From positions 1-22,688 of the forward strand of contig DEJG01000028.1 of the NCBI GenBank assembly GCA_002353295.1: a DNA stretch of 22,688 nucleotides, written 5' to 3'. This DNA comes from Prevotella sp. UBA2754 (GTDB lineage Bacteria; Bacteroidota; Bacteroidia; Bacteroidales; Bacteroidaceae). The position numbers and the translations under genes were made by a program. Within the stretch, counting starts at the first letter, position 1. Every line of letters begins with the position of its first letter. Shown one piece after another: positions 1-6,600 of this stretch. The notes under the pieces were generated by a model, which did not search any database, was not told where the DNA came from, and saw nothing but the letters and a program-made list of their open reading frames with translations.

Positions 1-1056
1 GACATCTCCGCCCTCAACTACGGTCTGCATAGCATCGCCATGCGTGTCATCGACAAGAACGGCATTGTTAGTTTCTTCTTGACGAAGAACTTCATGAAGA
101 TACAGCAGCAGGACGGTGATAACGCCCTCACTACCTATGAGTACTGGATAGACAATGGTGAGCATCAGAGTGCCACCATACCAGCGGACGGAGTAGTAGC
201 CCTGGACCTCGATATCTCCGCATTGACGAACGGTCTGCATACCTTCAACTACATGACCCGTGACAAGGCAGGACTCGCCTCTGCCACGACTGTCAAGAAT
301 TTCCTTGTGAAGAAGGTGGAGGGCGACGGCAAACTCATCGCCATCGACTACTGGTTCAATGACGAGCCACGCCAGCGTATCACCATCGATCCGGCGGAGA
401 GTGTCGACAAGAGCGACATCGTCATCCCGATGGACGGTGTGAAACCACGCACCATCTCTGAGGAATACACCTTCGACGCTACGACGAAGACGGTGAAGAC
501 CACCGAGACCATCACCGTGGGCATCCAGGTGTTCAACGACGGTGGGGTAGGCTCCGAGGCTGTCGTGCATACTCTGGAGAACATGACATTCACGTTGACC
601 CCGTTGTTTGAGGCGCTCACCAACGAGTCGTCGGCTACCAAGACGGCTCCTAAGGGCGGTCAGATGCAGGGCTTCAGCTATACCGGTGCTGTGGGTGATG
701 TCATCTACTGGGACATCACCGGTGAGACGGTGAGCATGGACTTCTATGATGCGGAGGGTAATCCCATCACTCCGGTGACGGAGAATATTGAAGGAAAGGA
801 TGTGCTCGCCATCGAGTTGACGACGCCAGCCGTCTATCTGCTGACCTATGGTGCCACGGCAGACGGTGAGATTACCGTCCAGCTCACGAAGAAGGTAGCT
901 GACGGTATCAGAGAGGTGGTAACGACAGTCAAGCCTGTGAACGTCTACACACTTGGTGGTGTGCTTGTACGTCGTGATGCCACCACGCTCGACGGCTTGT
1001 CAGACGGTGTCTACATCATCAATGGCAAGAAGGTGTATGTCAGGCGTAAGAGATAG
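1..1056 (+). CDS. C-terminal part of a repeat-containing surface protein with T9SS-like sorting tail (5' truncated)
   Basis: The frame is open from base 1, so the gene starts upstream; 351 residues are visible. Two copies of a roughly 70-residue module can be seen. The stretch beginning DISALNYGLH at base 1 recurs as DISALTNGLH at base 211, and both copies run into a YxYW-type or YWF segment (YEYWIDNGEH, IDYWFNDEPR). A beta-rich region of about 150 residues follows. The last 45 residues (VNVYTLGG near residue 314, then LSDGVYIINGKKVYVRRKR) have the form of Bacteroidetes type IX secretion C-terminal domains, with a GG turn, a DGVYI strand and a basic end. That tail suggests export across the outer membrane and attachment or release at the surface. 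The ligand or enzymatic role cannot be read from this fragment. The gene ends just before a good intrinsic terminator. Confidence 0.8.
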   Translation, partial: DISALNYGLHSIAMRVIDKNGIVSFFLTKNFMKIQQQDGDNALTTYEYWIDNGEHQSATIPADGVVALDLDISALTNGLHTFNYMTRDKAGLASATTVKNFLVKKVEGDGKLIAIDYWFNDEPRQRITIDPAESVDKSDIVIPMDGVKPRTISEEYTFDATTKTVKTTETITVGIQVFNDGGVGSEAVVHTLENMTFTLTPLFEALTNESSATKTAPKGGQMQGFSYTGAVGDVIYWDITGETVSMDFYDAEGNPITPVTENIEGKDVLAIELTTPAVYLLTYGATADGEITVQLTKKVADGIREVVTTVKPVNVYTLGGVLVRRDATTLDGLSDGVYIINGKKVYVRRKR

Positions 1057-1106
1057 CCATCATCCCCATACAACTCTGAGGAAAAGGATATATAATAGAT
1101 GATGAT

Positions 1107-1138
1107 GGGGGCGCGACGTGATGTCGCCCCCCTCTTTT
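1107..1138 (+). terminator. Intrinsic terminator after the surface-protein gene
   Basis: A GC-rich hairpin has its 5' arm at 1107-1117 and its 3' arm at 1123-1132, with five G-C pairs at the base, one bulged C and a five-base loop. TCTTTT follows. It lies 50 bases after the stop of the partial surface-protein gene and is correctly oriented for it. Confidence 0.75.
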
Positions 1139-1152
1139 GCTCTCACCACAAA

Positions 1153-1173
1153 ACTCTCAACTCTCAACTCCCA
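1153..1173. repeat. Heptamer tandem repeat (ACTCTCA-type)
   Basis: Two exact ACTCTCA units (1153-1159, 1160-1166) are followed by one variant, ACTCCCA (1167-1173). The array sits between the terminator and the promoter of the lipoprotein gene. It shares the 7-base period, but not the sequence, of the ATGAACT arrays near 6550 and 21745. Confidence 0.6.
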
Positions 1174-1224
1174 CTTCTCACCCCCCAATAGGGAATCCCC
1201 TAAGCAATTTTCGGGAAATACCCC

Positions 1225-1254
1225 TTGTCGTTTTGAGGAAAATACGTATCTTTG
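1225..1254 (+). promoter_or_regulatory. Bacteroidetes-type promoter for the glycine-zipper lipoprotein gene
   Basis: A TTG at 1225-1227 is separated by 19 bases from TATCTTTG at 1247-1254, matching the Bacteroidetes -33/-7 pattern. The start codon lies 28 bases beyond the -7 box. Confidence 0.75.
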
Positions 1255-1282
1255 CATCGTGAACATTAAAACAGAGAGTGAT

Positions 1283-2125
1283 ATGAAAAAGATCGGAGTA
1301 TGCGTTATTGGGGCTGCTTTCATGATGAGCAGTTGTGGAACCTACACAGGGACAGGAGCCTATGCAGGTGGTACTATCGGTGCCGTCCTCGGCTCTGCTA
1401 TCGGTGGTATATCCGGTGGCTGGCGTGGCAGTGACATCGGTACGATTGTCGGTATGGCGGGAGGTGCCGCCGTGGGTGCTGCCATCGGTGCAGCCGCTGA
1501 CCAGAAACGACAGGAGGAGATAGAGGGCTATCACCGTCGCATGGAACAACGTCAGCGCCAGTATGACCGCGATGATGCCTATGATGATGACGACTATAAA
1601 TACCGCCGTCGCACGCAATCGTCTGACGACAGTGGTTTCGATGCCACCCATAGCGGTGACGACCGTATCGACATCGGTATCGAGGGACCGAAGGGAGAGA
1701 AGCCGAAGATGCAGACCGCTACTCCTGAGAAGACCATTCATATCGGTGACGCTAAGACATCCGTCGACCGTCCCGAGCGCATCATCATCCGCAATGCGCG
1801 GTTCGTCGATCAGGATCATGACGGTATCCTGAAGGCCGGGGAGCAGTGTCAGATATCCTTCGAGATCATGAACTACACCCGTCATACCCTCTATGACGTG
1901 CAGCCGATGGTCAATGACGTGACGGGTAATAAGAACCTGCATATCTCTCCCAACCTCCATGTGGAGAGCATCGCCCCCAATAGTGGCGTGCGCTATACCG
2001 CTACCATCCTTGCCGACAAGAAATTGAAGGACGGTGTGGCTGAGATACGGGTCGGTGCTACTGTCAACAACCGAGATATCGACACAGGAACCCATGACAT
2101 TACCATCGTCACCAGAAGGAAATAA
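1283..2125 (+). CDS. Glycine-zipper lipoprotein with a C-terminal beta domain containing an EF-hand-like loop
   Basis: The protein has 280 residues. The ATG at 1283 is preferred over an upstream in-frame ATG at 1118 because it lies 28 bases after a clear promoter and opens directly into a lipoprotein signal peptide (MKKIG..., lipobox MSSC, lipidated Cys18). Residues 29-72 are a Gly/Ala glycine-zipper segment of the kind seen in outer-membrane lipoproteins. Residues 75-110 are charged (QRQRQYDRDD..., DDDDYKYRRR) and are followed by a low-complexity linker. Residues 166-280 form a beta-rich domain that begins with DQDHDGILKAGE (176-187), a good fit to a 12-residue calcium-binding loop with acidic residues at positions 1, 3, 5 and 12. 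It probably sits in the cell envelope. Its function is unknown; a structural or stress role would be a guess. It is transcribed alone, with its own promoter and terminator. Confidence 0.85.
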   Translation: MKKIGVCVIGAAFMMSSCGTYTGTGAYAGGTIGAVLGSAIGGISGGWRGSDIGTIVGMAGGAAVGAAIGAAADQKRQEEIEGYHRRMEQRQRQYDRDDAYDDDDYKYRRRTQSSDDSGFDATHSGDDRIDIGIEGPKGEKPKMQTATPEKTIHIGDAKTSVDRPERIIIRNARFVDQDHDGILKAGEQCQISFEIMNYTRHTLYDVQPMVNDVTGNKNLHISPNLHVESIAPNSGVRYTATILADKKLKDGVAEIRVGATVNNRDIDTGTHDITIVTRRK

Positions 2126-2148
2126 AAAGTGCCGTATTTTGATAACAT

Positions 2149-2191
2149 TTTCCCCTGCACCCGAGATAAATGGAGTGCAGGGGAAATTTTT
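2149..2191. terminator. Bidirectional terminator between the lipoprotein gene and gdhA
   Basis: A perfect 12-base-pair stem (2149-2160 with 2175-2186) and a 14-base loop are flanked by T's on the right and A's in its left arm. It lies between two convergent genes, so it can serve both strands. Confidence 0.8.
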
Positions 2192-2216
2192 GTATTGCAG
2201 TCGAAAAAACGCCGGT

Positions 2217-3554
2217 TTATACTATGCCTTGAGCCAGCATAGCCTTGGCGACCTTCATAAAGCCGGCAACGTTGGCTCCCTTCACATAGTTGATGTAATT
2301 GCCCTCCTTGCCATAGCGGACACACTGTTCGTGGATGCCCGACATGATGTGATGCAACTTCTGGTCTACCTCCTCGCCTGTCCATGCAATACGCATTGAG
2401 TTCTGGGTCATCTCCAGACCGGAGGTAGCTACACCACCCGCATTCACCGCCTTACCAGGTGCAAACAACTGTCCGGCAGCAATAAACTTGTTGACAGCGT
2501 CAGCCGTGCAACCCATATTGCTCACCTCAGCTACACACAGCGGCTTGTTGGCAAGGATCTTGTCGGCATCCTCGCCATTGAGTTCGTTCTGCGTGGCGCA
2601 GGGCAAATAAATATCAGCCTTCTGTTCCCAAGGCTTTTTGCCCTCGAAGAACTGGCTGCCCGGGAACTCGTCGGCATACGGCTGACAGATGTCGTTACCC
2701 GATGCACGCAGTTCCAGCAGGTATGCTATCTTCTCGTCGTCGAGACCGGCAGGGTCGTAGATATAGCCGTCGGGCCCGCTGATGGTAATCACCTTTGCCC
2801 CCAGCTCAGTAGCCTTCTTAGCTGCGCCCCAAGCCACATTACCGAATCCGGAGAGTGCCACCGTCTTACCCTTGATGTCCAATCCGTGGGTCTGCATCAT
2901 CTGATGGACGAAGTACAGTGCACCATATCCTGTGGCTTCCGGACGCAGAATACTGCCGCCCCATTCCAGACCCTTACCGGTGAGCGTAGCACCATGGAAC
3001 TGGCTGGTCAATTTCTTATACATACCAAAGAGATATCCAATCTCGCGACCGCCCACACCGATGTCGCCGGCAGGTACATCCACGTCAGGACCAATCACCT
3101 TATATAGTTCGCACATAAAGGCCTGACAGAAGCGCATGATTTCGGCATCGCTCTTGCCGCGTGGCGAGAAGTCGCTGCCGCCCTTGCCACCGCCCATAGG
3201 CAACGTGGTGAGTGCATTCTTGAAGGTTTGTTCAAAGCCTAAGAACTTCAGAATACTTAGGTTAACAGAAGCATGGAAACGCAGACCGCCCTTGTACGGA
3301 CCGATGGCACTGTTGAACTGCACACGGTAGCCGATGTTCACCTGTACCTCACCCTTGTCGTCGACCCAGGGTACACGGAAGGTGATGATGCGCTCCGGTT
3401 CCACGATGCGCTCCACAATTTTGGCCTTCTCAAACTCAGGATGCTGGTTATATACGTCCTTGATAGACTCCAGTACTTCACGTACAGCCTGTAAGTACTC
3501 TACTTCTCCTGGATGCTTTTTTTCCAGGTCTTGCATGATTTTCTCAACGTTCAT
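2217..3554 (-). CDS. gdhA: Glutamate dehydrogenase, NAD(P)-dependent
   Basis: The 445-residue protein is full length for a hexameric bacterial glutamate dehydrogenase, which interconverts 2-oxoglutarate plus ammonium and glutamate in the cytosol. Visible motifs are the substrate-binding segment GPYKGGLRFH with Lys88, the catalytic Lys124 in PMGGGKGGSDF, the catalytic Asp164 in PAGDIGVGGREIG, and the nucleotide-binding turn SGFGNVAWG (235-243). The residue after the second Rossmann strand is a Ser within ISGPDGYIYDP. From memory this segment resembles both NAD-linked and dual-specificity enzymes, so the cofactor is left open. The start is MNVEKIMQDL, with a good promoter about 50 bases upstream. 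It is the last gene of the minus-strand group, but the hairpin at 3605-3651 separates it from the transporter gene, so it is probably a separate transcription unit. Confidence 0.95.
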   Translation of the reverse strand: MNVEKIMQDLEKKHPGEVEYLQAVREVLESIKDVYNQHPEFEKAKIVERIVEPERIITFRVPWVDDKGEVQVNIGYRVQFNSAIGPYKGGLRFHASVNLSILKFLGFEQTFKNALTTLPMGGGKGGSDFSPRGKSDAEIMRFCQAFMCELYKVIGPDVDVPAGDIGVGGREIGYLFGMYKKLTSQFHGATLTGKGLEWGGSILRPEATGYGALYFVHQMMQTHGLDIKGKTVALSGFGNVAWGAAKKATELGAKVITISGPDGYIYDPAGLDDEKIAYLLELRASGNDICQPYADEFPGSQFFEGKKPWEQKADIYLPCATQNELNGEDADKILANKPLCVAEVSNMGCTADAVNKFIAAGQLFAPGKAVNAGGVATSGLEMTQNSMRIAWTGEEVDQKLHHIMSGIHEQCVRYGKEGNYINYVKGANVAGFMKVAKAMLAQGIV

Positions 3555-3602
3555 AGCTTTAAGGTTTTTATCGTTAAACTTACATTTTGTTATATTGATA
3601 AT

Positions 3603-3651
3603 GCAAAAATAGGGAATTTTCTTGAAACTTCCAAGAAAATTCCCTATTTTT
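3603..3651 (-). terminator. 20-bp perfect hairpin: terminator of the anion transporter gene
   Basis: The arms at 3605-3624 and 3632-3651 are perfectly complementary over 20 bases around a 7-base loop. Read on the minus strand, the stem ends in a run of T's followed by GC, a standard intrinsic terminator 35 bases after the transporter stop codon. Confidence 0.85.
3604..3634 (-). promoter_or_regulatory. gdhA promoter embedded in the upstream terminator hairpin
   Basis: On the minus strand the box TATTTTTG (3611-3604) matches TAnnTTTG, and a TTG lies 20 bases upstream (3634-3632). Both boxes lie inside the hairpin that terminates the preceding gene: the T-run of the terminator is the -7 box. 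The gdhA start codon is 49 bases downstream. Confidence 0.65.
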
Positions 3652-3685
3652 TTCGTTTTAAGTTTACAATTTGTTAATTATCGGG

Positions 3686-5191
3686 TTACAGTATGTGTAA
3701 TGTACCCAAGAAATAAAGCAGGATATACCCCAATATCATACTGATGATACCCATGATGAGGCCAATCTTCGACATATCCTTCTGCTGTACCAAGTTGGTG
3801 GCGTATGCCAAAGCATTCGGCGGGGTGGAGATGGGCAGTACCATCGCACTCGAAGCAGCGATAGCCACACCAATCAGAACGGTGGGTGTGCCTCCGATGG
3901 CATCCAGCTTGTCGCCCATAGCCGCACATACCACGGCCAGAATAGGCATCAGCAGGGCTGCAGTAGCCGAGTTACTGATGAAGTTGGAAAGGAGATAGCA
4001 GATGAGTCCTGAGAGCAATAGGATGAGTAAGGGAGAGAAGTCTCCGAAGGGAATGCTCTCTACGGCATTGGCAGCCAGTCCTGATGCATTCAGTCCGTAG
4101 CCTAAGGCGAAGCCGCCGGCAACCATCCAGATAACGCTCCAGTTGATCTGTTCCAGGTCGCGCTTGTTAATCACACCCGTCAGGGCGAACACCACAAACG
4201 GTACCAGGGCAACGGTATAGGAGTTGATGCCAGTCACGGCATCCAGCAACCAGAGGGCTACCGTCAGGAAGAACGTCACGATGACGATATAGGTATGCTT
4301 GTCTTTCTTCATCTCTCCCTCGATTTCCAACTCTACAGTCTTCTGGCTGAAGGGGAAGAGTGTTTTCAGCAGGTACCACCCTAAGAACAGGAGAATAATG
4401 ACCAATGGCGTCATAAACATCATCCACTCGCCGAAGCCCAGTTGCATGTTCAGACCTTCAGGGTCGTTCAGGTATTTCAGGGCAATGGTGTTGGGAGGTG
4501 TACCGATGGGTGTTCCCATACCACCGAGGTTGGCAGCTACGGGGATAGACAGTGCCATGGCGATACGTCCCTTACCCTCGGGGGGCAATTGGCGGAAAAC
4601 CGGTGTCAGGAAGGTCAACATCATGGCTGCTGTTGCCGTGTTCGACACGAACATAGAAAAGAGACCGGTGATAAGTATAAAGCCCAGCAGCACATTCTCG
4701 CTCTTGTTGCCGAAGGGTTTGAGCAGCACCTTTGCCAGTTGGGCGTCCAGTCCCGTCTTCGTGGCTGCAATGGCGAGGATGAAACCGCCGATAAACAGCA
4801 TGATGACCGGGTCGGCAAAGGTAGCCATCACCGACTTGTAGCTGAGCAGACTGCCCACCTCGTCGGGGTTGCACATCCACTTGATACCGCTGTCCGAAGC
4901 GAAGAGCAGCATCAGTCCGATAATTGCCACAGACGTAGCCCATGAGGAGACAACCTCCAGAATCCACATCAGGGTGGCGAAAGCAAAGATAGCGATAATA
5001 CGCTGTTGTACGACGGTCAGTCCCTGGATGCCATACCATTCCGATGGCATATTCCAGAGGAACAGCGTCACGATGAGTACGATGACGGCCTGAGTCGTTT
5101 TCTTGAATCCCTCGCTGGGGTGAAAACGCCTTGCCATACGCATCTTGTGGTAAGTCTCCACAAGTTCGTAGCCTTTGTAAATATGAAACAT
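3686..5191 (-). CDS. DASS/SLC13-family anion (dicarboxylate-type) transporter
   Basis: The 501-residue integral membrane protein has about 11-12 hydrophobic segments. It carries the two inverted-repeat signatures of the divalent anion:sodium symporter family: SNTATAAMM (183-191) paired with TPPN at 231-234, and SNSATAALL (406-414) paired with TPPN at 457-460. In family members of known structure these SNT motifs and neighbouring loops bind the carboxylates and sodium. The likely job is sodium-coupled import of C4-dicarboxylates such as succinate, malate or fumarate; the exact substrate, including the possibility of sulfate, cannot be set from sequence. The start codon lies 32 bases after the sulfhydrylase gene with no terminator between, so the two are probably co-transcribed. 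A strong hairpin follows the gene. Confidence 0.9.
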   Translation of the reverse strand: MFHIYKGYELVETYHKMRMARRFHPSEGFKKTTQAVIVLIVTLFLWNMPSEWYGIQGLTVVQQRIIAIFAFATLMWILEVVSSWATSVAIIGLMLLFASDSGIKWMCNPDEVGSLLSYKSVMATFADPVIMLFIGGFILAIAATKTGLDAQLAKVLLKPFGNKSENVLLGFILITGLFSMFVSNTATAAMMLTFLTPVFRQLPPEGKGRIAMALSIPVAANLGGMGTPIGTPPNTIALKYLNDPEGLNMQLGFGEWMMFMTPLVIILLFLGWYLLKTLFPFSQKTVELEIEGEMKKDKHTYIVIVTFFLTVALWLLDAVTGINSYTVALVPFVVFALTGVINKRDLEQINWSVIWMVAGGFALGYGLNASGLAANAVESIPFGDFSPLLILLLSGLICYLLSNFISNSATAALLMPILAVVCAAMGDKLDAIGGTPTVLIGVAIAASSAMVLPISTPPNALAYATNLVQQKDMSKIGLIMGIISMILGYILLYFLGTLHIL

Positions 5192-5223
5192 ACTTCTTTA
5201 ATTATTAAAATGGTTGATAATCA

Positions 5224-6507
5224 TTAAATTTTCTCCAGTGCCTGCTTGATGTCGTCAAGGATATCCTCCACGTCCTCAATACCAACCGACAGACGAATCA
5301 GGTCGGGAGCCACACCGGCTTCGCGCAGCTGTTCGTCGCTGAGCTGGCGGTGGGTATGACTGGCAGGATGCAGCACACAGGTGCGGGCATCAGCGACATG
5401 CGTCACGATGTTGATCATCTCGAGCGAGTCCATCCACTTGATGGCAGTCTCACGGTCACCCTTCAGTCCGAAGGCAATCACACCGCATGAGCCGTTCGGC
5501 AGGTATTTCTGTCCGAGCTCATAGTATTTGTCATCCTTCAGTCCGCAGTAATGTACCCAAGCCACCTTCGGGCAGTCGTGCAGGAACTCAGCGACACGCT
5601 GGGCATTCTTGCAGTGCTGTGCCATGCGCAGGTGCAGTGTCTGCAGTCCGATATTCAGGAGGAAGGAGTTCTGCGGAGCAGGAATCGAGCCTAAGTCGCG
5701 CATCAACTGAGCCACCAGTTTGGTGGTATAGCCCATCTTGCCGAATGCCTTCACGTAGGTCAGTCCGTGGTATGACTCGTCAGGAGTACACAGACCGGGG
5801 AATTTCTCCGCATATTTCATCCAGTCGAAATTACCACTGTCCACCACGGCACCCCCCACCTGTGTGGCGAAGCCGTCCATGTATTTCGTGGTGGAGTGCG
5901 TCACGATGTCAGCACCCCATTCGAAGGGACGGCAGTTGATAGGTGTCGCAAACGTGTTGTCGATAATCAGGGGCACCCCGTTCTGATGGGCGATGCGTGC
6001 GAAGCGCTCGATGTCCAGCACGGCACAACCGGGGTTGGTGATGGTCTCTCCGAACATCGCCTTGGTATTCGGACGGAAGGCAGCCTGTATCTCCTCATCA
6101 CTCGCCTCAGGGGAGACGAACGTACACTCGATGCCCAGTTTCTTGAGTGTCACCCCGAAGAGGTTGAAGGTACCACCGTAGATCTCGTTGGAAGTCACGA
6201 AATGGTCGCCTGCCTCACAGATATTAAACAAAGCGTAGAAGTTGGCAGCCTGTCCCGAGGAGGTCAGCACCGCGCCGACACCACCTTCCAATGCAGCAAT
6301 CTTAGCAGCCACAGCATCATTGGTGGGGTTTTGCAGACGGGTATAGAAATACCCCTCTTTCTTCAGGTCAAACAACTGTGCCATCTCGTCAGAGTCATCA
6401 TACTTAAACGTCGTACTCTGAATAATCGGCAACTCGATAGGTTCTCCGTTCTTCGCTTTGTAACCAGCCTGCACACAAAGTGAGCCAATTCGTAATTTCT
6501 TGTCCAT
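5224..6507 (-). CDS. metY: O-acetylhomoserine sulfhydrylase (PLP enzyme)
   Basis: The 427-residue protein belongs to the Cys/Met metabolism PLP-dependent family and has the length and order of motifs of O-acetylhomoserine sulfhydrylases. It would form homocysteine from O-acetylhomoserine and sulfide in methionine synthesis. The PLP lysine is Lys208 in THSTTKYMDG, and the cofactor-pairing aspartate is Asp183 in IIDNTFATP. SSGQAAN (83-89) is the phosphate-binding turn, and YTRLQNPTND (55-64) is the family's N-terminal substrate loop. Close relatives include cystathionine gamma-synthase and gamma-lyase; the length and the FDWMKYAEKFPGL-type insertion favour MetY. It is divergent from the double-AraC gene across 93 bases and followed 32 bases later by the anion transporter. 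No riboswitch is seen upstream. Confidence 0.92.
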   Translation of the reverse strand: MDKKLRIGSLCVQAGYKAKNGEPIELPIIQSTTFKYDDSDEMAQLFDLKKEGYFYTRLQNPTNDAVAAKIAALEGGVGAVLTSSGQAANFYALFNICEAGDHFVTSNEIYGGTFNLFGVTLKKLGIECTFVSPEASDEEIQAAFRPNTKAMFGETITNPGCAVLDIERFARIAHQNGVPLIIDNTFATPINCRPFEWGADIVTHSTTKYMDGFATQVGGAVVDSGNFDWMKYAEKFPGLCTPDESYHGLTYVKAFGKMGYTTKLVAQLMRDLGSIPAPQNSFLLNIGLQTLHLRMAQHCKNAQRVAEFLHDCPKVAWVHYCGLKDDKYYELGQKYLPNGSCGVIAFGLKGDRETAIKWMDSLEMINIVTHVADARTCVLHPASHTHRQLSDEQLREAGVAPDLIRLSVGIEDVEDILDDIKQALEKI

Positions 6508-6531
6508 ATTCTACTCATTCAAATTTTGCTG

Positions 6532-6539
6532 CAAAATTA
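6532..6539 (-). promoter_or_regulatory. -7 box of the metY promoter
   Basis: The minus strand reads TAATTTTG, 24 bases upstream of the metY start codon. No convincing -33 TTG lies at the right distance; that region is occupied by the ATGAACT repeats. Confidence 0.6.
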
Positions 6540-6549
6540 CAAAATAATT

Positions 6550-6563
6550 ATGAACTATGAACT
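6550..6563. repeat. ATGAACT heptamer repeat between divergent promoters
   Basis: Two exact ATGAACT units are followed by a T-run and then TAACTTTG. The same unit, in four copies, sits in the same position upstream of the aldolase promoter at 21745-21772. Confidence 0.65.
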
Positions 6564-6571
6564 TTTTTATG

Positions 6572-6579
6572 TAACTTTG
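6572..6579 (+). promoter_or_regulatory. -7 box for the double-AraC regulator gene
   Basis: TAACTTTG lies 21 bases before the start codon at 6601. No standard -33 TTG is found 19-20 bases upstream; the heptamer repeats and a T-run fill that space. Confidence 0.6.
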
Positions 6580-6600
6580 TCCGCATAATTGTGAATCCTT

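Noticed and set aside
1178..2095. Long minus-strand open frame (305 codons) opposite the lipoprotein gene
   Set aside because: It mirrors the codon pattern of the plus-strand gene, has low-complexity Thr/Val/Ile composition, and has no promoter or recognisable domain.
6508..6600. SAM-responsive riboswitch upstream of the sulfhydrylase gene
   Set aside because: The spacer is only 93 bases, shared with a divergent gene and taken up by promoters and heptamers; no riboswitch core or terminator fork is visible.
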